From positions 1-55,475 of the forward strand of contig JAXLQL010000039.1 of the NCBI GenBank assembly GCA_046331625.1: 55,475 nucleotides of DNA, given 5' to 3'. The position numbers and the translations under genes were made by a program. Positions 1 to 8,271 of this stretch are shown here, in pieces. How positions within the stretch are numbered: the stretch's first letter is position 1; each line of letters opens with the position of its first letter. The notes under the pieces were generated by a model that was not told the DNA's origin, made no database searches, and saw nothing but the letters and a program-made list of their open reading frames with translations. Source of the stretch: JAXLQL01 sp046331625. Lineage in GTDB: Bacteria; Acidobacteriota; Terriglobia; Bryobacterales; Bryobacteraceae.

Positions 1-1
1 G

Positions 2-316
2 GGCACCAGCGATGTGATCTACCATCGCGAGGTGGGCAATGGCGGTCCGGTATGGGAGCAGGGGCAGGTGTGGCGCGACCAGAACCCGATCCGCAAGGCG
101 GCGCAGTTCCAGACGCCGATCCTGCTTTCGGTGGGCGAGCGCGACTTTCGGGTGCCGCTGAACCAGACGATCGAGCACTGGAGCGTGCTGCAGCGGCGGC
201 GCGTGCCGAGCAAGCTGCTCGTGTTCCCGGACGAGAACCACTGGATTCTGAAAGGGGAGAACAACCGGTTCTTCTTTCAGGAGCTGCAAGGATGGTTCGC
301 AAGGTACCTCCGATGA
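2..316 (+). CDS. S9-type peptidase / alpha-beta hydrolase, C-terminal end (partial)
   Basis: Only the last ~104 residues are in the window; the reading frame is open from base 2 to TGA at 314-316. The piece carries the late part of a prolyl-oligopeptidase-like alpha/beta hydrolase. A strand ending in GERDFRVP would hold the catalytic Asp, and DENHW about 50 residues later would hold the catalytic His. The nucleophile Ser lies outside the window, so the exact family (S9 dipeptidyl peptidase or another hydrolase) is inferred from the tail alone. About 100 bases of non-coding DNA follow before the next gene. Confidence 0.7.
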   Translation, partial: GTSDVIYHREVGNGGPVWEQGQVWRDQNPIRKAAQFQTPILLSVGERDFRVPLNQTIEHWSVLQRRRVPSKLLVFPDENHWILKGENNRFFFQELQGWFARYLR

Positions 317-370
317 CAATCCCTGCGAATTTTGCAACTCATTGAAAATACTAGACATGATGGTTTTGTT

Positions 371-427
371 ATCCGTTTTTTACGCTAAAATGTGGATCAT
401 GATCCGTATTTTACGCTACTTTGTGGA
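371..427. repeat. Two 26-bp near-identical direct repeats before the DUF4143 gene
   Basis: Two copies of the pattern ATCCGT-(t/a)TTTTACGCTA-(5)-TGTGGA start at 371 and 402, 31 bp apart, and differ at only a few positions. A weaker, degenerate third copy can be traced near 439-465, inside the first codons of the following ORF. The spacing of about three helical turns and the position just before the gene suggest a protein-binding array or regulatory element. This role is inference. Confidence 0.5.
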
Positions 428-1650
428 CTTCCTGCCTGATCTTCCGCTACAATCAGGAAGTGGATCCGGATCTTCCGCCCATCTACAACCGCGCCATCGA
501 CATTGACTTGCCTCGTGGCCAGTCCGCCTTCGTCTGGGGACCCCGCAAGGTTGGCAAGTCGACCTTTCTCCGCGCCCGTTACCCGGACTCCATCTTCCTC
601 GACCTGCTCGACTCCCGCCTCCGTTTCGACATGGCCCGGCAGCCCGCGGTGCTGCGCGAGATCCTCGACGCCGAGACCGCCGAGCGGCGCGCCAAGCCGA
701 TCATCCTCGACGAGGTGCAGAAAGTCCCCGAGCTTCTCGACGAGGTTCACGGGCTGATCGAGAGCCGCAAGCTCTCGTTCATCCTCTGTGGATCGAGCGC
801 ACGCAAGCTGCGCCGCGGACAGGCGAACCTGCTGGGCGGCCGCGCCTGGCGGTTCGAGATGTTCCCGCTGGTTTCGGCCGAGGTTCCGAATCTCGACCTG
901 CTGCGCGCGCTGTCGCACGGCCTGATCCCGTCGCACTATGATTCGACGCGGCCGAACCGTTCGCTGCAAGCCTTCGTCGATGACTACCTCAAAGAGGAGA
1001 TCGTGGCCGAGGCGCAAACGCGGAACCTGGCGAGCTTCGTGCGATTCCTCGACGTGACGGGGATCACCAACGGGCAGATCGTGAACTACACCAAGATCGC
1101 ATCCGACGTGGGCGTGGATGCGAAGACCGTGAAGTCATACTTCCAGATCCTGGTGGACACGCTGATCGGTCGCTTTCTCGAGCCGCTACCGGCCAAACCC
1201 GGAAGCCGCAAGAACCTCACCGCATCGCCGAAGTTCTACCTGTTCGACCCCGGCGTGGCGCGCTTCATCCGGCACTCGCGGATCGAGGGGCTGGATGGCT
1301 CCGAGGCTGGCCATCTCTTCGAGACCTTCCTGGTCAACGAGCTTCTAGCGGCGCTCGCCTACAAGGAGATCCGCAAGCCGGTCCATTTCTACCGGACCAA
1401 AGACGACGCCGAGGTCGACTTCATCGTGAACCACGGCGAGGTGGCTATCGAGGCCAAGCTATCGCAGAACGTTCGCTCACCGGATTTGCGCGGACTCAAC
1501 AACTTCCTCGACTATGAGCCTACGGCTCGGGCGATTGTGGTGTGCCTCGAGGCGCGCCGCCGCGTGGTGACGGCGAATGGGAAGACGATCGAGATCTTTC
1601 CCTGGAAGGAGTTCTGTTCGGAGCTGTGGGCGGGCAAGATCTGCGGCTGA
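421..1650 (+). CDS. ATP-binding protein, AAA domain plus DUF4143
   Basis: This belongs to the widespread AAA_14/DUF4143 family, P-loop ATPases of unsettled role often found in accessory regions. The P-loop GPRKVGKST is at about residues 40-48 and the Walker B ILDEVQK at about 95-101. A winged-helix-like middle region follows, then a C-terminal domain with DAEVDFIV and AIEAK at about 327-345, matching the core acidic/lysine motif of the PD-(D/E)XK nuclease fold. The length (409 aa) fits the family. The TTG start at 421 is uncertain: it lies inside the upstream repeat array, and a GTG at 460 is also possible. Its cellular job is unknown. Confidence 0.75.
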   Translation: MWTSCLIFRYNQEVDPDLPPIYNRAIDIDLPRGQSAFVWGPRKVGKSTFLRARYPDSIFLDLLDSRLRFDMARQPAVLREILDAETAERRAKPIILDEVQKVPELLDEVHGLIESRKLSFILCGSSARKLRRGQANLLGGRAWRFEMFPLVSAEVPNLDLLRALSHGLIPSHYDSTRPNRSLQAFVDDYLKEEIVAEAQTRNLASFVRFLDVTGITNGQIVNYTKIASDVGVDAKTVKSYFQILVDTLIGRFLEPLPAKPGSRKNLTASPKFYLFDPGVARFIRHSRIEGLDGSEAGHLFETFLVNELLAALAYKEIRKPVHFYRTKDDAEVDFIVNHGEVAIEAKLSQNVRSPDLRGLNNFLDYEPTARAIVVCLEARRRVVTANGKTIEIFPWKEFCSELWAGKICG

Positions 1651-1652
1651 AA

Positions 1653-2924
1653 CTATCGCACGTCGGGGCCGAGCCCGAACCGCCGCCCCACGCGATACCA
1701 ACGCGACGCCTGCACCGAACTGAGCCGCGCCTGCAACTGTTCGATCTCGATCTGCAGCTTGCGCGCCCACACCGTGCGCTCTTCCACGGTCTTCTCGGCT
1801 TGGTCCAGGAGCTTGACACACTCGCCGAGTTCCTTCACCCGCGTCTCGATCTCACCGGTAAGCCGCGACTCGTTGTCGTGCGCCCACTTGGTGCGAGCCT
1901 CCAGCTCACCATTCAACTCGGCCAGCTTGCCTTCATAGGCAGCCGCGGTGTCACGCCCGGCGGCCTGTTCGCTCGCGAGTTCATCCTGCAAAGCCAGCAC
2001 GCGCTTGCTGCTCTCATCGAGCTGGTCATTCAACTGGCGCGCCCACTTCGACCGTGCTTCCAGTTCCTGTTGCTGATCGCGGAACAGCTTCAACAAAGCC
2101 TGATGATCGCTCTGCGCCTTCTCGAGCCAGGAGTTCTTCTGCGCGATCTCTTTCTCGAGCCGCGCGATGTGCTCTTCGCGCTCGTAGAGCACGTTGGCCG
2201 TGGTCGGCACATAGACGAACGTCGGGCTACCCGTCTGCGGCGCAAGGGCGCAAACAGCCAGAAAGAAATGCGAGCTCTCCGGCGCCGGCTCGCGGCGCTC
2301 CATCTTCACTTCCGCCGTATGGCCGTTCCGCAACGGCTGAAACGTAACGCCCGAAGAATGGTTTTGCAGGAACAGCGAGACGTGGGGGAAGAACTCGGCC
2401 AAGGCGTCGCGGAACTCGGCGAACTCGAACTCGTGTTCGTGATATGGGTTGGGTCCGGCGATCTTGCGCGACTCGGCGTAGTAGAGCTTGTTCGGCGTCG
2501 AGACCACGAACTGTCCGCCGGGGGCGAGCAGGCGCCGCGCTTCCGACAGCAGCGCGCGCCAATCGGACAAGTGCTCGATCACCTCGAACGCCGTCACCAT
2601 TTGGAACGACCCGTCGCGCAGCGGGACATCGGTCACCGAAGCGCGCACGAAGCTCAGGTTCGCCGCGCGATAGTGCTCGCGCGCGTGCGCTACCGCTTCT
2701 CCGGCTCGATCGACGCCCACCACGCGCTCCGCCGATACCGCCAGTTCCGCCGCGCCGTATCCGGCGCCGCACGCAAGGTCGAGCACGCGCTTGTGCCGAG
2801 CCAGCCGCGCCGCAAACAAATAGCGGGCGATATGTTCGTTCCACAAATCGGCGTCCACTTGGCCCGGAACCACCCGTTCTCCGGTGAACTCGAAAGACGA
2901 GGACGTGCTCGTACGTTCTTCCAT
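1653..2924 (-). CDS. SAM-dependent methyltransferase with long C-terminal coiled coil
   Basis: The N-terminal half is a class I methyltransferase: the SAM-binding motif VLDLACGAGYG is at about residues 47-57, with an acidic loop VVGVDR and the post-motif FEVIEHL further on. From about residue 235 to 400 the protein is charged and heptad-like, with repeated pieces such as ELEARSKWARQLN and ELEARTKWAHDN, so a long coiled coil is expected. The frame runs far upstream, but ATG at 2924 starts the domain cleanly and lies 10 bases after the stop of the Wzt-like ATPase gene, so the two are probably co-transcribed. By analogy with WbdD-type enzymes, it could modify or cap an exported glycan chain. That role is inferred. 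Confidence 0.75.
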   Translation of the reverse strand: MEERTSTSSSFEFTGERVVPGQVDADLWNEHIARYLFAARLARHKRVLDLACGAGYGAAELAVSAERVVGVDRAGEAVAHAREHYRAANLSFVRASVTDVPLRDGSFQMVTAFEVIEHLSDWRALLSEARRLLAPGGQFVVSTPNKLYYAESRKIAGPNPYHEHEFEFAEFRDALAEFFPHVSLFLQNHSSGVTFQPLRNGHTAEVKMERREPAPESSHFFLAVCALAPQTGSPTFVYVPTTANVLYEREEHIARLEKEIAQKNSWLEKAQSDHQALLKLFRDQQQELEARSKWARQLNDQLDESSKRVLALQDELASEQAAGRDTAAAYEGKLAELNGELEARTKWAHDNESRLTGEIETRVKELGECVKLLDQAEKTVEERTVWARKLQIEIEQLQARLSSVQASRWYRVGRRFGLGPDVR

Positions 2925-2934
2925 GAGTGCTGTT

Positions 2935-4260
2935 TCAGGCAATGGACCGCTCCCGCTCGGCCGTGACGTTTCCGCGCCGGTCCAGCCGGCTATTGACTTC
3001 GACGCGGCAGGGGAGGTGAAGGTAACCGTAGACGGAGCCGGTCGAGTGCCCCATCTGCAACGTGATCGCGTTATCGATCCAGTCGCACATCTTATAGTGA
3101 AGCAGATTTCCGTCGGCAATGGCCGGCGAAAACGAGAAGTGCGATGGATAAAGTACCGGAACGTCGAGATGAAAATCCACCGTGACCACGTCTCCTGCTG
3201 CCATGGGCGCCATCTCCACGCCTTCGCGCAGCGCATTGGTTCCGGCGAAGTCCATGCCCATGTGGTTGCGCAACATGAAGCCGACGTTGGGATGATCGAT
3301 ATTCTGCTTCGCCCGCGCGCTGATGCGCACGATGACGCGCGTATCTGGATCCATCATTTGAATCGGCGAACCGAACTCATCGAACACGCCGATGCCGATC
3401 ACCTCGGCGCGGCCGTCGCCATGGCGATGGTCCACGTTGGGGATGGTAGTGATCACCTCGGGAACGCCTTCCGCTACGTCGGCCGCCGTGCGCACCTCCG
3501 GCGTTTTCAGCTCGAGATACGACGTGTCTTTCTCCGTCATCGCGGCGAGATACTTGCCCACTACCTGATCGGTAACGCCAAACTCGCGCATGCGGCCATG
3601 GTCGAGCCACAGCGTCCGGTCGCCGATCGCCTTCACGTCACCCATCGAATGCGAGACGAAGACGATGGTGACGCCGCGCTTGCGCAGTTCGTGGACCTTG
3701 CGCATGCACCGCTGGCGAAAGTAGATATCGCCCACCGCCAGCGCTTCGTCCACCAGCAGAATCTCCGGGTCCACGTGAATGGCCACCGAGAAAGCGAGCC
3801 GCACGGTCATGCCGCTCGAATACGTCTTCACCGGCTGATCGATGAAAGATCCGATCTCGGCGAATTCCTCGATGGCGCGATACTTCGCGTCGATCTCCTT
3901 GCGCGAAAGGCCCAGGATCGCCGCGTTGAGATAGACGTTGTCGCGGCCGGTGAACTCCGGGTTGAAGCCCGAGCCGAGTTCGAGCAACGCGGCCACCTTG
4001 CCCTTCACATTCGCCGTGCCCGTTGTGGGCGCCAGAATCCCGGCGATAATCTGCAGCAGCGTGCTCTTGCCCGAGCCGTTCTCGCCGATCACGCAGAACG
4101 TTTCGCCGCGCTGGATTTCGAAGCCGATATCGCGCAGGGCCCAGAAATCTTCGTGGAACGAGAAGCGGTTGAGGGTGAGCAGTTCCTTGAGCCGGTTCAC
4201 CGGGCTCGAGTAGATGGCGTAGCTCTTGGAGACCGCGCTGAACTCGGCGACTGCGCTCAC
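2935..4260 (-). CDS. ABC transporter ATP-binding protein, Wzt-like with C-terminal glycan-binding domain
   Basis: This is the nucleotide-binding subunit of a polysaccharide/O-antigen type ABC exporter. The Walker A GENGSGKST is at about residues 59-67, the signature YSSGMTVRLAFS near 165, and Walker B ILLVDEALAVGD after it. An extra ~150 residues at the C terminus correspond in position and character to the Wzt_C beta-sandwich that binds the end of the glycan chain. The GTG at 4260 is chosen because the domain begins there; an AGGAG overlaps it, so the start is not secure. No Wzm permease gene is visible beside it. The methyltransferase follows 10 bases downstream. Confidence 0.85.
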   Translation of the reverse strand: MSAVAEFSAVSKSYAIYSSPVNRLKELLTLNRFSFHEDFWALRDIGFEIQRGETFCVIGENGSGKSTLLQIIAGILAPTTGTANVKGKVAALLELGSGFNPEFTGRDNVYLNAAILGLSRKEIDAKYRAIEEFAEIGSFIDQPVKTYSSGMTVRLAFSVAIHVDPEILLVDEALAVGDIYFRQRCMRKVHELRKRGVTIVFVSHSMGDVKAIGDRTLWLDHGRMREFGVTDQVVGKYLAAMTEKDTSYLELKTPEVRTAADVAEGVPEVITTIPNVDHRHGDGRAEVIGIGVFDEFGSPIQMMDPDTRVIVRISARAKQNIDHPNVGFMLRNHMGMDFAGTNALREGVEMAPMAAGDVVTVDFHLDVPVLYPSHFSFSPAIADGNLLHYKMCDWIDNAITLQMGHSTGSVYGYLHLPCRVEVNSRLDRRGNVTAERERSIA

Positions 4261-4354
4261 TCCTATCGACTGTACCAGACAGCCCGTTGCTGCCGGCTTC
4301 CCACGCCCAGAGGCAAAGTTTGATAAGCTCCCAGGAGCCAATCCAGGGGGCGCT

Positions 4355-7300
4355 ATGCGATTTTCGATATTTCTTGTTGCCGCGGCCGCGTTGCTGGCGC
4401 AGCAAATCACCGGATCGATCTCGGGAACTCTTCGCGATGGCAGCGGTTCCGCCGTGCCGAATACCGAAGTGCGGCTGATCAACACCGCCACCGGCGCCGA
4501 GCGCACGGTCCGCTCGAACGACTCGGGCGACTTCGTGATCAACGCGGTGAATCCCGGCCAGTACCGCATCAACGTGCAGGCGGCCGGATTCAAGACGTTC
4601 GAACGTGCCGGCGTGGTGCTGACCGCCTCCGAGCGATTGCCGGTGGGCGACCTCACGCTGCAACTCGGCGACGTAAACGAGCGCGTAACCGTGACGGCCG
4701 AAGGCTCGGCGGTGCAGACGGCGAGCGCCGAGCGCTCGGGCTCCATCACCAACACGCAGGTGCAAGGGCTGCTGGTTTACGGGCGCACCGTGACGTCGCT
4801 GATCGCGCTGCTTCCGGGCGTGGTCGATCCCATCGGCGCCGCCGCGCGCAACATCAGCGGCGGGTCAGCCACCAACTTCAACGTCAACGGCAACCGGGCT
4901 GCGCAGAACAATTTCACGCTTGACGGTGTGACGATGACGGCGGTGGGTGGCGCTCCGAACGGAACGTTCGGCGTCAGCACGGAAGCGGTGCAGGAGGTGA
5001 AGATCCTGCTCTCGAACTACCAGGCCGAGTACGGTCGCCTCTCGGGCAGCAACGTGCAAATGGTAACCCGCTCCGGAACGCAGGATTTTCACGGCGGGTT
5101 CGTCTACTACAAACGGCACGAACAATTCGACGCGGCGCCGTTCTTCAGCAACCGGCTCGGACTCAAGAAGCCGCTCAACCGCTTCAACACCTACACCTAC
5201 AACATCGGCGGTCCGGTGACGATCCCAGGCAAGTTCAACACCGGCCGCGACAAGCTGTTCTTCTTCTGGAACCACGAGTTCGTGCCGCAGAAGGTCACCA
5301 GCGCGACCCAACAGGTCACCATGCCGAGCGCGCTCGAGCGCAACGGCAACTTCTCGCAAACCGTGGACGTGAGCGGCCGCCTGATTCCGATCGTCGATCC
5401 ACTCACGCGCCAGCCCGTGCCGGGCAACATCATTCCGCCGAGCCAGGTGGACGCCAACGGGCGAGCGTTGTTGAGCTTCTTCCCGGAGCCGAACTTTCCG
5501 AACGTGGACATCTCACGGCGCGCCTACAACTACGTGGACCGTTGGGGCGGCGAGAGTCCGCTCTCGCTCTACACGGCGAAGGTCGACTACAACATCTCGT
5601 CGAGCGACGCGCTCTCGGCCACCATCTCGCCGCAGTTTTCCAAGAACACCACGCCGAACGGGGCGCAGATGACGTCGCAGTTCCGCGTGCTCGAAACAGT
5701 GGTCTACAGCAAGGGCGGCAACGTGTCGGTGCATCACCGCCACATCTTCTCGCCGACCACGGTGAACGAATTCATGGCGGGCTATGCGTACACGTTCGGT
5801 CCGCCGGAGATCGAGTCGTTCGCGAAGCTGCAGCGTTCCACCTACAAGTTCACGGCCGGGTCATTGAACCCGGCGAACAATCCGCTCGATCTGCTTCCGG
5901 CGATGACGTTCGGCGGCGTGGTGGGCGCGCCGTCACTCAACTACGATGGGCGCTTCCCGTTCAACGGAGCGCGCAACGTGGTCAACCTGAGCGACACCAT
6001 CGCCCATACCCGCGGTTCGCACACCATCAAGGCCGGCGTATTCATAGAGCGGCTGCGGCAGCGCGACGGTCCGTGGGCCACCAACTTCGCTGGCCTGTTC
6101 GATTTCGGCGTGAACGCGAACAATCCGCTGAACACGGGCCAGGCTTTCGCCAACGCGGCTTTCGGCGTGTTCAACAGCTACACCGAAGCCACGGCGCATC
6201 CGGTCTCGCGCATCTACTCGCGTGGCGTGGACTTCTTCGCCCAGGACACTTGGAAGGTCTCGCGGAAACTGACGCTCGACTATGGCGTCCGCTTCAACTG
6301 GTTCGAACCGTTCTGGAACTTCAACGACGAGTTGGCGGGATTCGCGCCGCAGTTGTACGATCCCAAGCAGGCGCCGCAACTGATCCGGCCCGGGTTGAGC
6401 AACGGCGTGCGCGTGGGAGTGCATCCAGTCACCGGAGCGACCTATTCGCAATCGCTGATCGGATTCATCGCTCCCGGCACTGGCAATCCGCTGAACGGCA
6501 CCGTGGTCACCTCGGTGGACCGCAACTATCCCCGCGCGCTCGTGCGCAACTCAGGCATCGTACCGGCGCCGCGCGTGGGCTTCGCGTTCGATCCTTTCGG
6601 CGACGGCAAGACCGCCATCCGCGGCGGCTTCGGCGCGTTCAGCAACCGCATCCTCGGGATCAACTCAGCCGCGATCTTCTCCTATCCGCTCGTGCAGACG
6701 CCCGTGGTCCAGTTCGGCACGCTCTCCACCTTCCGCACCGCGCAAGGATTCACGTCACCTCCTTCGATCACCGGTTGGGAGCGCGACATGAAAGCGACGC
6801 GCGTGATGAACATGAGCCTCACCGTCCAGCGCAACATCGGCCTCGGAACGGTCGTGGACGTCGGCTACGTCGGTTCGCTCGGCCGGCATCTGGCTTGGCA
6901 GCGCAACATGCAAGACGTGCCGATCGGAGCGCGATTCCTGCCCGCCAACGCCGACCCCACCAATCCCCGCGTGCCGCTGCCGGACCAGTTCCTGCGCCCC
7001 GTGCTCGGCTACAACGGCATCGGCTACAACGAAAATGCCGGCACTTCGAACTATCACTCGCTGCAGGCAACGGCCGTGCGGCGGTTCGCGAAGAACCTGG
7101 AGTTCGGTGCGTCGTACACGTGGTCAAAAGCGCTCGACTTCAACGACGGCGAATTCGGCGGCATCAACACCTCGGTGCCGTTCCGGCCGTGGAACTACGG
7201 CTTGGCCGGCTTCGATCGCGCGCACACGCTGAAGTTCAACTGGCTGTGGGACACGCCGAAACGAGCCTGGAGCTTCGCGCCATTGCGCACGGTGTTGAAT

Positions 7301-7774
7301 GATTGGCAGGTTTCGGGAATCCTCACCTTGCAGAGCGGAGCCCCCGTGAGCGTCGGCTACTCGCTGGTGACTCCCGTGGACCTGAGCGGCACGCCGAGCT
7401 TCTCGCCGCGGATTCTGGTGGTGAGCGATCCGGTGCTCGCCAAGAGCGAGAAAACGTTCGCCCGCAATTTCCGCACCGACGCATTCACCGTTCCGGCTGC
7501 GGGCACCTACGGGACGATGTCGAAGACCCTGCTGCGCGGCCCCGGGATCAACAACTGGGACATCGCGATCTTCAAAAACATTCCCGTGCGGGAACGTTGG
7601 AAGTTCCAATTCCGGGCCGAGTTGTACAACGCGTTCAACCACACGCAGTTCTCAACGTTTGACTCCACAGCTCGCTTTGACGCGGCGAAGGCGCAGGTGA
7701 ATGGGCAGTTCGGGCAGTTCACCGCCGCGCGCGACCCGCGGCAGGTGCAGTTGTCGGCGCGGGTGCAATTCTGA
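4355..7774 (+). CDS. TonB-dependent receptor with carboxypeptidase-regulatory domain
   Basis: A very large outer-membrane protein (1139 aa) of the kind expanded in Acidobacteria. A signal peptide is at residues 1-16, then a carboxypeptidase-regulatory-like beta-sandwich (ITGSISGTLRDGSG...) to about residue 100, a plug-like region with FNVNGNRAAQNNFTLDGV, and a long beta-barrel ending in the typical ...VQLSARVQF with a terminal Phe. ATG 4355 is preceded by AGGGGG. It is divergent from the Wzt-like ATPase gene. The substrate cannot be read from sequence; relatives are assumed to take up oligosaccharides or other large nutrients. Confidence 0.9.
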   Translation: MRFSIFLVAAAALLAQQITGSISGTLRDGSGSAVPNTEVRLINTATGAERTVRSNDSGDFVINAVNPGQYRINVQAAGFKTFERAGVVLTASERLPVGDLTLQLGDVNERVTVTAEGSAVQTASAERSGSITNTQVQGLLVYGRTVTSLIALLPGVVDPIGAAARNISGGSATNFNVNGNRAAQNNFTLDGVTMTAVGGAPNGTFGVSTEAVQEVKILLSNYQAEYGRLSGSNVQMVTRSGTQDFHGGFVYYKRHEQFDAAPFFSNRLGLKKPLNRFNTYTYNIGGPVTIPGKFNTGRDKLFFFWNHEFVPQKVTSATQQVTMPSALERNGNFSQTVDVSGRLIPIVDPLTRQPVPGNIIPPSQVDANGRALLSFFPEPNFPNVDISRRAYNYVDRWGGESPLSLYTAKVDYNISSSDALSATISPQFSKNTTPNGAQMTSQFRVLETVVYSKGGNVSVHHRHIFSPTTVNEFMAGYAYTFGPPEIESFAKLQRSTYKFTAGSLNPANNPLDLLPAMTFGGVVGAPSLNYDGRFPFNGARNVVNLSDTIAHTRGSHTIKAGVFIERLRQRDGPWATNFAGLFDFGVNANNPLNTGQAFANAAFGVFNSYTEATAHPVSRIYSRGVDFFAQDTWKVSRKLTLDYGVRFNWFEPFWNFNDELAGFAPQLYDPKQAPQLIRPGLSNGVRVGVHPVTGATYSQSLIGFIAPGTGNPLNGTVVTSVDRNYPRALVRNSGIVPAPRVGFAFDPFGDGKTAIRGGFGAFSNRILGINSAAIFSYPLVQTPVVQFGTLSTFRTAQGFTSPPSITGWERDMKATRVMNMSLTVQRNIGLGTVVDVGYVGSLGRHLAWQRNMQDVPIGARFLPANADPTNPRVPLPDQFLRPVLGYNGIGYNENAGTSNYHSLQATAVRRFAKNLEFGASYTWSKALDFNDGEFGGINTSVPFRPWNYGLAGFDRAHTLKFNWLWDTPKRAWSFAPLRTVLNDWQVSGILTLQSGAPVSVGYSLVTPVDLSGTPSFSPRILVVSDPVLAKSEKTFARNFRTDAFTVPAAGTYGTMSKTLLRGPGINNWDIAIFKNIPVRERWKFQFRAELYNAFNHTQFSTFDSTARFDAAKAQVNGQFGQFTAARDPRQVQLSARVQF

Positions 7775-7792
7775 TGTGCGTTACGATCGACC

Positions 7793-8194
7793 CTACGTCG
7801 CCCGCCGCCTTCCCCGCGACCAATTAGGAACACCCTTGGCATCGCGCAGTTCCCAAGTCTCGTTGCCCTTCTTCACGGCCCGCGCGATCACCACGTCCTT
7901 CCCGGCCATCTTCACGCGCGACCCGATAATCTCAACCTCGTCACCCTTCGCCAACGTCACCTTGCGCTCATCCAGATACCACGCCGGACCGAGATGCACC
8001 TCCATCGTCTCTTTCTCCGTCTTCAGCATCAGATGACGGCCGCCCATCCGCCCGTGCTTGTGCGCGGTGACCTCTTCCACCGTTCCTTTTAGCGTGGTTT
8101 CGGTGGTGACATCGTATCGGGGCATGCCCCGCTGCGCCGAAGCCACCAGCGCAAACGCCGCGAATGTAGCCAGCAGTACAGTGAACCGTTTCAT
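7793..8194 (-). CDS. Small exported protein of unknown function
   Basis: A 133-aa protein with a clean signal peptide (MKRFTVLLATFAAFALVASA). The mature part is short and beta-rich, including TLKGTVEEVTAHKHGRMGG and KGDEVEIIGSRVKMAGKDV, which resembles small OB-fold-like exported domains. The ATG has a good AGGAG 7 bases upstream. Its 3' end is convergent with the receptor gene, with only 18 bases between the two stops, and it is divergent from phosphoketolase. No family is claimed. Confidence 0.75.
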   Translation of the reverse strand: MKRFTVLLATFAAFALVASAQRGMPRYDVTTETTLKGTVEEVTAHKHGRMGGRHLMLKTEKETMEVHLGPAWYLDERKVTLAKGDEVEIIGSRVKMAGKDVVIARAVKKGNETWELRDAKGVPNWSRGRRRAT

Positions 8195-8271
8195 GGCACA
8201 CTCCTTTCCAATTCGTTGCGCTGCACGAGCGAGACCAACCGGCGTGGTATCGGGATTGCATCATCGAAGAC

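Noticed and set aside
1542..2966. Long + strand open frame (474 codons) opposite the methyltransferase
   Set aside because: It is the reverse-frame shadow of the methyltransferase gene in high-GC DNA; the minus strand carries clear SAM motifs and this frame none.
5542..7302. 586-codon open frame inside the large TonB receptor
   Set aside because: Overlaps the receptor in another frame; its composition is Arg/His/Ala-rich as expected of GC-rich shadow frames.
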